A stretch of 64,000 nucleotides of DNA from contig NZ_FNJL01000021.1 in NCBI RefSeq assembly GCF_900104515.1, forward strand, positions 38,126 through 102,125. Reading direction: 5' to 3'. Positions within the stretch are counted from its first letter, which is position 1; each line of letters begins with the position of its first letter. Under the pieces are notes generated by a model. That model was not told the DNA's origin. It ran no database searches and saw only the letters and a list, made by a program, of their open reading frames with translations. The DNA comes from Paracidovorax cattleyae (GTDB lineage Bacteria > Pseudomonadota > Gammaproteobacteria > Burkholderiales > Burkholderiaceae_C). Shown here one piece after another: positions 1-7,075 of the stretch. The position numbers were made by a program, and so were the translations under genes.

Positions 1-69
1 ATTCCGGGGCGGCGGTAGGCAAGCCGCCATGTCACATCTCAACAACCTGACCAACGAGGAGAAGAAACC

Positions 70-381
70 ATGGCTTTGAACGAAGAAGTAGTGAGCGCCG
101 TCGCCATCGGCAACCTGAAGGCCATCTCGGAGCAGCCCGCGATGCTGTCCAACCTGGCCTACTCGAACACGGTGGCCAACACCAACCTGTCGCAGCAGAA
201 CGCGGTCGCCAACCAGCAGGCCATGAACGAGCTGGGCATCTCCATCGTGGCCAAGGCCTCCAACACGGTGAGCAACCTCGGCCCGCTGGAAGCCCGCTCC
301 GCGGTGGACATCCTCACCAACGACGAGCTGGCGCAGACCATCGCCGACATGAAGGCCACGCTGCAGGCCTTCAAGGGCTGA
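70..381 (+). CDS. rebB: RebB-family R-body structural protein 1
   Basis: This 103-residue protein matches the RebB/killing-trait family, the subunits that polymerise into R-bodies: rolled protein ribbons in the cytoplasm that spring open when conditions such as pH change. The family block runs over almost the whole length: a helix with AIGNLKAISEQPAMLSNLAYSN, a Gln/Asn-rich middle (LSQQNAVANQQAMNELG), and a helix ending in SAVDILTNDELAQTIADMK. It is closely similar to the next gene. The start is fixed by a GAGGAGAAG ribosome-binding site about 6 bases upstream. The operon may begin before the window, so further reb genes could lie to the left. Confidence 0.88.
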   Translation: MALNEEVVSAVAIGNLKAISEQPAMLSNLAYSNTVANTNLSQQNAVANQQAMNELGISIVAKASNTVSNLGPLEARSAVDILTNDELAQTIADMKATLQAFKG

Positions 382-382
382 C

Positions 383-399
383 GCCCTGCGCCGCAGGGC
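383..399 (+). other. Intercistronic hairpin after first rebB
   Basis: GCCCTGC and GCAGGGC form a perfect 7-bp stem with a 3-base loop directly after the first rebB stop codon. No T-tract follows, so it is more likely an mRNA-stabilising or processing hairpin than a terminator. Confidence 0.4.
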
Positions 400-418
400 C
401 TGAAACGGAGGGCAGAAC

Positions 419-928
419 ATGCTTGACGAACAAGTGGTGAGCGCGGTGGCGATCGGCAATCTGAAAGCGATTTCGGAGCAGCCGGCGATGCTGTCGAACC
501 TCGCCTATTCCAACGTGGTGAGCACCAGCAACCTGGGGCAGCAGAACGCGGTGTCGAACCAGCGCGCGGTCGGCGAACTCGGGCTGCCGCTGGTGGCCAA
601 GGCCACCAACACCATCGCGAACATCGGCCCGCTGGAGGCGCGCTCCGCGGTGGATGTGCTGACGAGCAACGAGCTCGCGCAGACCATCGCCGACCTCAAG
701 AGCGTGCTGCAGGCCTTCATGGGCTCCCCCGGCGGAATCCCGCCGAAGGGCTTGCTGAAGGACTTCAAGGCGCTGGTGGACCTGGGCCTGCGCGTGCAGG
801 ACGGCATGCTCGTCGTGCCGCCCGGGGCCACGCCGATCCTGATCCCGGGCAACATCGCCAAGGAAGACATCCAGATCGGCATCGAGAAGCCGGGGGTGGT
901 CATCCAGGTGACCCGCATCCGCCGGTAA
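419..928 (+). CDS. rebB: RebB-family R-body protein 2, C-terminally extended
   Basis: Residues 1-103 repeat the first RebB protein almost motif for motif (AIGNLKAISEQPAMLSNLAYSN, then SAVDVLTSNELAQTIADLK). A roughly 65-residue tail follows that the first copy lacks. It is Gly/Pro-rich at its start and then contains beta-like hydrophobic stretches (GMLVVPPGATPILIPGN, GVVIQVTRIRR). The near identity of the heads shows local duplication. The tail could cap the ribbon, anchor it or bind a partner, which is inference. A GGAGGG site lies about 7 bases before the ATG. The gene is co-directional with the rest of the reb operon. Confidence 0.85.
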   Translation: MLDEQVVSAVAIGNLKAISEQPAMLSNLAYSNVVSTSNLGQQNAVSNQRAVGELGLPLVAKATNTIANIGPLEARSAVDVLTSNELAQTIADLKSVLQAFMGSPGGIPPKGLLKDFKALVDLGLRVQDGMLVVPPGATPILIPGNIAKEDIQIGIEKPGVVIQVTRIRR

Positions 929-942
929 TACCGGCGGCGCAG

Positions 943-974
943 GCGGGGCGGCCCGGGTGCCGCCCCGCATTTTC
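943..974 (+). terminator. Attenuator-like hairpin inside reb operon
   Basis: A 10-bp GC-only stem (GCGGGGCGGC / GCCGCCCCGC, 943-952 and 959-968) with a 6-base loop is followed by ATTTTCTC. It sits between the second and third rebB genes. As a partial terminator it would lower expression of everything downstream relative to the first two subunits. Confidence 0.5.
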
Positions 975-991
975 TCGACGAGGGAGGAAAC

Positions 992-1339
992 ATGGGACGC
1001 ATTGAAATCAAGGACATCACCGGCGGCGACGGCCTGCCTGCCGCGGTGATCGAAGCCGTGGCCCTGTCGGGCATGGCCACCGCCCACCAACCGTCGGCCC
1101 TGTCCAGCCAGGCCTACGCGAACCAGGTCACGAGCAACCAGCTGAGCGCGCAGAACCAGGTGGCCCGGCAGGACGCCATGAACCGGCTGCACCTTTCCAT
1201 CCTGGCGCAGGCGGTGAACCAGGTGCAGGACCTGCAGCCCGCCGCCACACGCTCCGGCACGGAGGTGCTCAGCGGCGGCGAGGTTGCGCAGGCGCTGGCA
1301 GATCTCAAGGCCGTGCTCGGCGCACTGCCCACCCGTTGA
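992..1339 (+). CDS. rebB: RebB-family R-body protein 3, divergent
   Basis: A 115-residue member of the RebB/killing-trait family, more diverged than the first two. The N-terminus (MGRIEIKDITGGDGLPAAVIEAVALSGMA) replaces the AIGNLKAISEQPA block. The core SQAYANQVTSNQLSAQNQVARQDAMNRLHLSILAQA pattern and the closing GEVAQALADLKAVLG helix are kept. R-body loci typically carry several RebB-like paralogues, and mixed subunits are thought to set ribbon assembly. An AGGGAGGA site lies 6 bases before the ATG. It follows the attenuator-like hairpin, so it may be made in smaller amounts than copies 1 and 2. Confidence 0.8.
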   Translation: MGRIEIKDITGGDGLPAAVIEAVALSGMATAHQPSALSSQAYANQVTSNQLSAQNQVARQDAMNRLHLSILAQAVNQVQDLQPAATRSGTEVLSGGEVAQALADLKAVLGALPTR

Positions 1340-1349
1340 GGAGCGCGGC

Positions 1350-1688
1350 ATGGACGAGTCCCTCTCCCGCACCGTGGCGCCGATGGAGCAGCACAACCGG
1401 CTGCTCATGCAGCAGATCGAGGGCCGGCTGCGCAGCGGCTTCAGCGCCGCGCTGGACAGCGGAGCCTGCTACGTGATCCGCAACCAGGGCACGGGCGTGC
1501 TCTCGGTGCTCGCATCCAGCACGATCGAAGACGACCACGAGGTCGTGCACGGCCCCGGCAGCTTCGCGCAATGCATCGGGTTCGTGAATTCCTCCGTGGT
1601 CACGCGCATGGCCGAATCCGACGGCTGGAAGCCGGCCCCCGCCCCGGCCGCAGCCGCCACCACCGCAGACAAGGAGCAGACAGCATGA
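1350..1688 (+). CDS. Small reb-operon protein of unknown function (112 aa)
   Basis: I do not recognise a named family. The start at 1350 follows a GAGGAG site just after the third rebB stop; an earlier in-frame start at 1284 would overlap rebB, so it was set aside. The N-terminal third is helical and polar (EQHNRLLMQQIEGRLRSGFSAAL). The middle contains beta-like, small-residue stretches (CYVIRNQGTGVLSVLASSTI). The tail is Ala/Pro-rich and low in complexity. The ATGA overlap with the next gene indicates translational coupling, so it is probably an R-body accessory factor. Confidence 0.7.
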   Translation: MDESLSRTVAPMEQHNRLLMQQIEGRLRSGFSAALDSGACYVIRNQGTGVLSVLASSTIEDDHEVVHGPGSFAQCIGFVNSSVVTRMAESDGWKPAPAPAAAATTADKEQTA

Positions 1689-1888
1689 ACCCGCCGGAAT
1701 CCATCGAGGAACTGGGCAAGGCCGTGGAGGACATCGCCGAATCGATGACCAGGGTGGCCACCAACATCGCCCTGCTGGGCGTGGAGGGCAATGCCGACGA
1801 GCAGATGCGCATCATCACCGAAGAGAACAACAAGGTGCTGGACCGCATCCGCAAGCTCTACAACCTGCCGGCGGCCCCGGGCCTCTGA
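1685..1888 (+). CDS. Short helical reb-operon protein (67 aa)
   Basis: This small acidic protein is predicted from its composition to be mostly helical: ESIEELGKAVEDIAESMTRVATNIALLGVEGNADEQMRIITEENNKVLDRIRKLY. Its ATG overlaps the preceding stop codon as ATGA. Heptad-like hydrophobic spacing suggests a coiled-coil partner for one of the other reb products. No catalytic motif or signal peptide is visible and no function is assigned. Its place among tightly packed reb genes supports a role in R-body assembly or release. Confidence 0.65.
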   Translation: MNPPESIEELGKAVEDIAESMTRVATNIALLGVEGNADEQMRIITEENNKVLDRIRKLYNLPAAPGL

Positions 1889-1889
1889 C

Positions 1890-2114
1890 ATGGCAGCCTC
1901 CGGCTCGATCGTCGATGCGCCCCTGGCCGCGGCCGCCGCGCTGAACGCGACCGCCCTGCCGGAGGCCGAGGCGGGCTATGCGCTCATGGCGCAGGCCCTG
2001 CGAAGCGAGCAGCCCTCCCCGGTGATCTTCGGATCGCTCGCCGTCACCGCCGCCGCGATCGTCCAGGGCCTGGCGCTCTACGAAGCGACCATGGCGCGGG
2101 GCCGCGCCGGCTGA
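1890..2114 (+). CDS. Short hydrophobic reb-operon protein (74 aa)
   Basis: The ATG lies one base after the previous stop codon. The 74-residue product is rich in Ala, and its second half (SPVIFGSLAVTAAAIVQGLALYEATMARG) is hydrophobic enough for one short membrane-associated helix. The first half (LAAAAALNATALPEAEAGYALMAQAL) faintly resembles the helical pattern of RebB proteins, but I would not call it a paralogue on that basis. Nothing identifies a specific function. Confidence 0.6.
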   Translation: MAASGSIVDAPLAAAAALNATALPEAEAGYALMAQALRSEQPSPVIFGSLAVTAAAIVQGLALYEATMARGRAG

Positions 2115-2132
2115 CCCGCACCCGAGCTGCCC

Positions 2133-2822
2133 ATGGCGCGCGCAGAACCCGCATGGCGCCCGCTGCCGGAGCAGGTGGTGGTGGTCGCCTTTCCCGCGGC
2201 CTGCCGGCAGGCGGCAGGGCCTGGCACCGGCAATCCTGCGGGCTTCTTCATCGTGCAGGCGCCGGCCGGGGACATCGACCTGCCGCGCAGCGATTTCGGA
2301 TGGCTGCGGCTGTCCGCGCCCGAAGCCATCTCGCCGGGCTGGAGTCGCGTCGCCTACCAGGCCGAGGACAACACCCTGGGCACGCGCAGCGTCCCGGTGC
2401 CGGTGGTCGTGCGCCAGCGCCGCTATGCCGTCGATTTCCTGCAGCAGCCCGGCCTGCTGGTGCAGACGGAGATGGTGCACGTGCTGAATTCGCCGCTGAA
2501 CATCGATGCCCTGATGGCCGTGATGTTCATCGCCAGCCTGATCCGGAAGATTCCCATTCCGCCCATCAAGCTGCTCGTCACGGTGCTCGCGCTGCTCGCG
2601 CTCGTGGCGCTGGGCATGGCCGTCTCGCTGCTGCGCCACGCTTTCGCCGGCGTGCCCGAACCCCGCCCGCTGTCCACCGACACGAACGGCGTGCCCATCG
2701 AGGTTTTTCCGGGACTGTCGGTGTCCCGCGGCCTGCCGCTGGCGCAGGTGCCCGCGGAGGACCAGGCCATCGCCCTGCAGACCGTCAAGGAAATCTACTG
2801 GCTGCTCAAGCAGGCCGCATGA
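2133..2822 (+). CDS. Reb-operon membrane protein, unknown function (229 aa)
   Basis: A 229-residue protein with a soluble N-terminal part (about residues 1-120), an amphipathic stretch at 124-137 and one convincing membrane helix at about 146-167 (KLLVTVLALLALVALGMAVSL). The C-terminal tail is about 60 residues, giving a single-pass topology. I recognise no catalytic motif. Because R-bodies act by distending membranes from inside, a membrane protein encoded beside the subunits could be a docking or lysis partner; this is inference from position. A run of GA repeats follows before the next gene. Confidence 0.7.
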   Translation: MARAEPAWRPLPEQVVVVAFPAACRQAAGPGTGNPAGFFIVQAPAGDIDLPRSDFGWLRLSAPEAISPGWSRVAYQAEDNTLGTRSVPVPVVVRQRRYAVDFLQQPGLLVQTEMVHVLNSPLNIDALMAVMFIASLIRKIPIPPIKLLVTVLALLALVALGMAVSLLRHAFAGVPEPRPLSTDTNGVPIEVFPGLSVSRGLPLAQVPAEDQAIALQTVKEIYWLLKQAA

Positions 2823-2885
2823 CGCGGCGCGGAGCACGCCACACCCCGGCCTTCCCACCACCCCAGAAGAGAGAGAGAGGTTCAC

Positions 2886-3980
2886 GTGCCCATCACCATC
2901 GAAGACATCCCGCCGACCGGTGGCTACACCTCGGTCCTGCCGCTGAGCTACATGGTGCCGACTTTCTACCCCACGCCGCCCGGCAACGTGGATGCCCGCT
3001 CGGGCGCACCCCGCGTCCGGCTGGACGATCCGGACCTGCAGGCGCGCGCGCAGCGCCTCGTCAATGTGCTGTACTGGACGGCCACCACCTTCCAGAACGT
3101 GGAGGGCATGCAGGACGGCCGCACGCTGAAAGTGTTCATCGCCCCGGAGTTCTATTTCCGCAAGGCCTCCCGGGAGGAATCCACCGGCGACCGCTTCCTG
3201 AGGGACACCAGCTTCGGCTCCTACCCCGAAAACGCACGCTATGCGCTGGCCGAAGTGCTCTACGCCGTGGTCCAGGGCTCGACGCTGTTCCGCGACTGGG
3301 TGATCGTCGCCGGCACGGTCTGCTCGGTGCTGCCGATGCGGGACGACCACCGCATGAACCTGCTCAATACCGCGATCATGCTGCGCGGCAGCCGCGCCCG
3401 CCTCGATGCCAGCGTGCCCTACATCCTCATGGAGAAGCACTACATCTCCCACATCGACGGCCCGCCCCAGGACTGGCACGCCAACCTCGACCCCACCACC
3501 ACCTACAGCTTCCAGCTCAACCCGGACCAGAACCTGGACAACCTGGTTTTCTGGGACGAGATGGCGGTCGGCCTGGAGGTCTGCCTGGACCACGCCATGC
3601 AGGTGGTGGCGAACGCCATGAACACCGTGGCACAGACGCTGGGGCCGCAGGCCAGGGCCCTGGACCTGCAGCTGGTCACCTCCTGCGGCATGGCCATCGT
3701 CCCGCAGGCCGTGGCGGTGGCCGACGGCGCGCTCGTCATGCTCACCGACGGCATGTCGCACCTCCAGCACCTGCAGGAGCCGATCTTCCAGATCGGCCGC
3801 TACGACGCCGCGACGAACACCACCCGGCTCATGGACCCGGCCGACTTCCAGTTCGCGGAGCTTCCGGCGCACGAGGACTACCAGGTCGAGTACCTGCGGG
3901 GCCTCTACACGAAAAAGCAGCTGCGCCAGGGTGTGTGGACGGCCAGGGGCACCCTGCCGCTGCGCAGCATCCCCGGCTGA
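2886..3980 (+). CDS. Nitrilase-superfamily carbon-nitrogen hydrolase-like protein
   Basis: This 364-residue protein carries the three-part signature of nitrilase-fold amidases: Glu88 in VFIAPEFYFRK, Lys184 in LMEKHYISHIDG and Cys233 in MAVGLEVCLDH. The order E-K-C and the surrounding hydrophobic strands match the superfamily, although the spacing is wider than usual. The C-terminal part (MAIVPQAVAVADGALVMLTDG) fits the later core strands. The substrate is unknown. The start is GTG at 2886 after a purine-rich AGAGAGAGAGG site. It is the last gene of the reb operon, so the enzyme may act on a small molecule or protein linked to R-body release. Confidence 0.72.
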   Translation: MPITIEDIPPTGGYTSVLPLSYMVPTFYPTPPGNVDARSGAPRVRLDDPDLQARAQRLVNVLYWTATTFQNVEGMQDGRTLKVFIAPEFYFRKASREESTGDRFLRDTSFGSYPENARYALAEVLYAVVQGSTLFRDWVIVAGTVCSVLPMRDDHRMNLLNTAIMLRGSRARLDASVPYILMEKHYISHIDGPPQDWHANLDPTTTYSFQLNPDQNLDNLVFWDEMAVGLEVCLDHAMQVVANAMNTVAQTLGPQARALDLQLVTSCGMAIVPQAVAVADGALVMLTDGMSHLQHLQEPIFQIGRYDAATNTTRLMDPADFQFAELPAHEDYQVEYLRGLYTKKQLRQGVWTARGTLPLRSIPG

Positions 3981-3992
3981 AGACAGCCCGAG

Positions 3993-4019
3993 GCCCGCGG
4001 CGGCGGGGCCGCCGCGGGC
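3993..4019. terminator. GC-only hairpin between convergent genes
   Basis: A perfect 12-bp inverted repeat (GCCCGCGGCGGC / GCCGCCGCGGGC) with a 3-base loop sits between the convergent ends of the nitrilase-like gene and the S24 repressor gene. No T-tract follows on either strand, so termination is likely but not certain. Confidence 0.45.
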
Positions 4020-4022
4020 GGC

Positions 4023-4730
4023 TCATAGCGTCTCGCTGTGCACGTGGACCACCCGCCCGACGAGCCGCGCGGAGGGGGTGGTCAGCTGCTTGCGCGGAAA
4101 CCGCAGCGCGTTCTCCGCCGCCAGCCACCACGCGCCGCTGTCGCGCACCACCCGCCGCACCAGGCAGGCACCCTCGTAGTCCACCACGAACACCTGCCCG
4201 TCGGCCGGCGATGGCTCATGGGTGTCCACCGCCACCACGTCCCCGGGGTGCAGGGACGGCTGCATGCTGTCGTCGCTGACCGCGACCGCTATCAGGTCTC
4301 GCGCACGCAGGCTCCGGCGCTCCAGCCACTCATGGGTGAGCGCGACGGTGCGCATGCCGGCGTCCGCCGTGCAGGCGGATTCGGGGCCCTGCCGCCCGCC
4401 GCCCAGGTCCTGCTGGCGGCGCACCTCCAGCACCAGCACGGCGTCCCCGCCCGTGCCGGCCTGCCCGGCCGGATAGGCCGTGTCCTGCTCGCCGGCCTGC
4501 AGGGGCGGCCCGCCCTCCGACTGGAACCACGCGCGCATGCCCCGCAGCGTCTCGATCGCCCGCACCGTCTTGTCCGACACTGCGCGCGATCCCGACAGCA
4601 TCTGCCGCACGAAAGCCCCGTCGCGGTACCCCAGCAGGCGGCCGAACGCAGTGACGTTACCCGCCGTGAGATGGGCAATCGCCTCATCCAGGCGCTGGCG
4701 CCGATACAGTTGCAACGCGGTTTCGTCCAT
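4023..4730 (-). CDS. LexA/CI-like S24 transcriptional repressor
   Basis: A 235-residue regulator with an N-terminal DNA-binding region (about residues 1-65, TAFGRLLGYRDGAFVRQMLSG) and a C-terminal S24 peptidase-like domain. The catalytic-serine motif is DDSMQPSLHPGD (Ser155). Where LexA and CI have the general-base lysine, this protein has Arg-Arg (LVRRVV, 191-195), so self-cleavage may be lost. An Ala-Gly pair (124-125) lies where a cleavage site could be. The start at 4730 excludes an implausible upstream extension. It is divergent from the gene at 4819 across a region with three copies of one octamer. Confidence 0.8.
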   Translation of the reverse strand: MDETALQLYRRQRLDEAIAHLTAGNVTAFGRLLGYRDGAFVRQMLSGSRAVSDKTVRAIETLRGMRAWFQSEGGPPLQAGEQDTAYPAGQAGTGGDAVLVLEVRRQQDLGGGRQGPESACTADAGMRTVALTHEWLERRSLRARDLIAVAVSDDSMQPSLHPGDVVAVDTHEPSPADGQVFVVDYEGACLVRRVVRDSGAWWLAAENALRFPRKQLTTPSARLVGRVVHVHSETL

Positions 4731-4818
4731 GGTGCGGAAAGTAGCACACGCTACGGTTGCTTCTGCTACTTTGCAAAAATAGAATCCAGAGCAATTGCTA
4801 CTTTCCACGGGGCGGGAC
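4731..4818. promoter_or_regulatory. Divergent operator region with three GCTACTTT sites
   Basis: The 88 bp between the repressor and the Cro-like gene are AT-richer than their surroundings. They hold the octamer GCTACTTT at 4765-4772 and 4797-4804 and its reverse complement at 4738-4745. A perfect GTAGC-ACAC-GCTAC inverted repeat covers 4741-4754. Site centres are 27 and 32 bp apart, about three helical turns, so dimers could bind on one DNA face. The right-hand site overlaps the run-up to the Cro-like start. Confidence 0.65.
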
Positions 4819-5073
4819 ATGACGTTGCACGAATACCTCCAACAGCACGGCGCCCTGAGCGTCCGCCAGCTCCGGCTGCGCATGGCGCAGTACGGCTCGC
4901 CGATCAAAAGCGATGCGCAGATCCGGCAGTGGCAGCACGGTTACGCGCGGCGCATCCCCTCCCCGCTCAACTGCGTGGCCATCGAGCAGGCCACGGGCGG
5001 CCAGGTGACGCGCAAGGACCTGCGCCCGCACGACTGGGCTTCCATCTGGCCGGAACTGGGTGCGCTGCGCTGA
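4819..5073 (+). CDS. Cro/YdaS-like DNA-binding protein (84 aa)
   Basis: A short helix-turn-helix protein of the Cro/YdaS type. It begins MTLHEYLQQHGALSVRQLRLRMAQYG, followed by a recognition-helix-like segment (KSDAQIRQWQHGYARRIPSPLNCVAIEQATGG) and a short tail naming a starting position for DNA contact (VTRKDLRPHDWASIWPEL). The start at 4819 follows GGGGCGGG; an upstream in-frame ATG at 4795 lies inside the third operator octamer and was rejected. Divergent pairing with the S24 repressor copies a phage immunity switch, but no phage structural genes are nearby. Confidence 0.75.
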   Translation: MTLHEYLQQHGALSVRQLRLRMAQYGSPIKSDAQIRQWQHGYARRIPSPLNCVAIEQATGGQVTRKDLRPHDWASIWPELGALR

Positions 5074-5245
5074 CGCCCGGACGCGGGGCGGGACGGGAAA
5101 CACCTGCACACACCGCTTCGCACGGCGGCGACACCGGGGCGACAAGGCGTTGACGCGCGGCGGCGAGCATGGGGCCATGGATGACCGGGACCACCGGGGC
5201 CGACCCGGCCCGGCACCGGGATTCCGAGCCTTCCAGGAGACTTCC

Positions 5246-5677
5246 ATGACCCACCGCCAGGCCCTGTCCCTCTCGGCTGCCTCGCTCGCGCTGGCCGCCG
5301 CCATGGGCACGGTGACCACCTCCGCGCACTCCGCCACCAGCGCCACGGTCATCGTGCAATCCGGCCCGCAGTACGTCGCGCCCGCGCCCGTGGTGCTGCA
5401 ACAACGCTGGTCCGCACCGCCCCCGCCCCGCTACGAGCGCGTGCCACCCCCGCGCCGCGGCATGGTCTGGGAGCAGGGCCACTGGGAATGGCGAGGCCGC
5501 GGGCACGTCTGGGTCCCGGGCCACTGGCTGCGCGCACGGCCGGGCTATGTGTACCGCCAGCCGGGCTGGGTGCAGCAGGGCGACCGCTGGGAGATGCGCC
5601 GCGGCGGCTGGGACCGCGACGGCGACGGCGTGCCCAACCGCTACGACCGCCGGCCCGACAACCCGTCCCGGCACTGA
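5246..5677 (+). CDS. Secreted WXXGXW-repeat protein with calcium-type tail
   Basis: A 143-residue exported protein. It has a signal peptide (about residues 1-29, SLSAASLALAAAMGTVTTSAHSA), a Pro-rich linker and then WXXGXW-type repeats (MVWEQGHWEWRGRGHVWVPGHW, then PGWVQQGDRWEMRRGGW). The tail WDRDGDGVPNRYDRRPDNP has the Asp spacing of thrombospondin type-3 calcium-binding motifs. WXXGXW proteins are common small envelope proteins of Burkholderiales with no settled function. The chosen ATG follows an AGGAGA site. The gene stands alone. Confidence 0.75.
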   Translation: MTHRQALSLSAASLALAAAMGTVTTSAHSATSATVIVQSGPQYVAPAPVVLQQRWSAPPPPRYERVPPPRRGMVWEQGHWEWRGRGHVWVPGHWLRARPGYVYRQPGWVQQGDRWEMRRGGWDRDGDGVPNRYDRRPDNPSRH

Positions 5678-5833
5678 TCTCCCTGCCGCCCGGCCGGCGC
5701 CGGGGGCCATAACCATATGGGCGGGCGGGCATGAAGCCTTGCCCACAATGGCGCATTCCTTGCATCGCACCGGACCGCCCCACCCGGGCGGCCCTGTCCG
5801 GGCAGGGATCCTGTTCTTTCCTGGGACCCTCGC

Positions 5834-6853
5834 ATGCGCCGTCTTTCCGATTCCTTCTCCTGGCTGGGTGCTGCCGCGCTCGCCGCCGCGGCCTGGACCG
5901 CCACCTCCCCTGCCCTCGCGGCGGATACGCACGGTGCCGCCGACTGGCCGCGCCAGCCCGTCACGCTCATCATGGGCTTCCCGGCCGGCTCCGGCGTGGA
6001 CGTGGTGGCCCGCTCCGTGCAGGAGCCGCTCAGCCAGAAGCTCGGCCAGCCGGTCATCATCGACTACAAGTCCGGCGCCGCGGGCAACATTGCCAGCGAG
6101 TACGTCGCCCGCGCGAAGCCGGACGGCTACACGCTGGCCTTCGGCACCGCGGCCACGCACGGCAGCAACGCCGCGCTCTACAAGAAGCTGCCCTTCGACG
6201 TGGAGGCCGACTTCGTGCCCGTGGGCACGCTCATCGACGTGTCCAACGTGCTCACCGTGAACCCGAACGTGATCGACGCGAAGACGCTGCAGGAATTCGT
6301 CGAGATCGTGAAGGCGAACCCCGGCAAGTACAACTACGCTTCCACCGGCAATGGCGCCGGCACCCACATGGCGTTCGCCGAATTCAACGCGCGCCTGGGC
6401 CTGAACATGGTGCACGTGCCCTACAAGGGCGGCCCGGAGGCCATCACGTCGGTGGTGCGCGGAGAGACCTGCTGCATCATGAACCAGGTGCAGACCGTGC
6501 TGCCGCACTACAAGGCCGGCAAGGTGCGCCTGCTGGGCGTGACCACCGCGAAGCCCGTGGCCGCCGTGAAGGAGGTGCCCACCATCGCCGCGAGCGGCCT
6601 GCCCGGCACCCAGGGCTTCGACAGCTCCATCTGGTTCGGCATCTTCGCGCCCAAGGGCACGGACCCGGCCATCGTGCGCAAGCTCAACACCGCACTGCGC
6701 GAGGTGCTGGAGCAGCCCGAGGTGCGACAGCGCTTCGAATCGCAGGGCAACACGGTGCGGATCGAGACGCCGGAGCAGTTCGCCCAGACCGTCCACAAAG
6801 ACCGCTCCAAGTGGGCGCAGGTGGTGAAGGACGCGAAAATCAGCGTGGACTAG
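5834..6853 (+). CDS. Bug-family tripartite tricarboxylate transporter binding protein
   Basis: A 339-residue periplasmic solute-binding protein of the Bug (TctC-like) family, which is greatly expanded in Comamonadaceae and related groups and captures carboxylates for TTT uptake systems. It has a signal peptide cleaved near ALAADTHG. Family motifs follow in order: WPRQPVTLIMGFPAGSGVDVVAR, GQPVIIDYKSGAAGNIASEYVARAKPDGYTLAFGT, VHVPYKGGPEAITSVVRGE and WFGIFAPKGTDPAIVRKLN. No membrane TTT subunits are adjacent, so this is one of the many orphan binding proteins. The flavin enzyme downstream starts 222 bp later. Confidence 0.88.
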   Translation: MRRLSDSFSWLGAAALAAAAWTATSPALAADTHGAADWPRQPVTLIMGFPAGSGVDVVARSVQEPLSQKLGQPVIIDYKSGAAGNIASEYVARAKPDGYTLAFGTAATHGSNAALYKKLPFDVEADFVPVGTLIDVSNVLTVNPNVIDAKTLQEFVEIVKANPGKYNYASTGNGAGTHMAFAEFNARLGLNMVHVPYKGGPEAITSVVRGETCCIMNQVQTVLPHYKAGKVRLLGVTTAKPVAAVKEVPTIAASGLPGTQGFDSSIWFGIFAPKGTDPAIVRKLNTALREVLEQPEVRQRFESQGNTVRIETPEQFAQTVHKDRSKWAQVVKDAKISVD

Positions 6854-6995
6854 AGGGCAACCCCCTGAGCGGCTTGCGCCGCTCCCCCCTTCTTTCGTGG
6901 CGCTGCGCGCCTCGGGAAGGGGGGCACCCCCAGCGGCCTGGCAGAGCCAGTTCCGCGGGGGTCGCTGGCTTTGGGCCGCGCCGGTTTCAGGCGCC
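6854..6995. repeat. Probable dispersed intergenic repeat
   Basis: This stretch between two genes is built of short inverted repeats (GAGCGGCTTGCGCCGCTC; CAGCG...CGCTGG around a CCGCGG-rich loop). Its composition (CCCCCTGAGCGGCTT..., GGGCCGCGCCGGTTTCAGG) resembles a dispersed intergenic element I associate with Comamonadaceae genomes. No second copy lies in this window, so the call rests on recollection plus the palindromic structure. Confidence 0.4.
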
Positions 6996-7075
6996 GTTAC
7001 GAAGCGAACTAGCTTTGCCATCGAATCCCATGGCAGCACCTGCATTACCCCATCGCTTACTGCAACGATCTTTCC

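Noticed and set aside
31..81. 16-codon frame overlapping the first rebB start
   Set aside because: It lacks its own ribosome-binding site and overlaps that of rebB; too little to support a leader peptide.
4023..5073. Prophage at the repressor/Cro pair
   Set aside because: No integrase, replication, capsid or lysis genes and no att repeats nearby.
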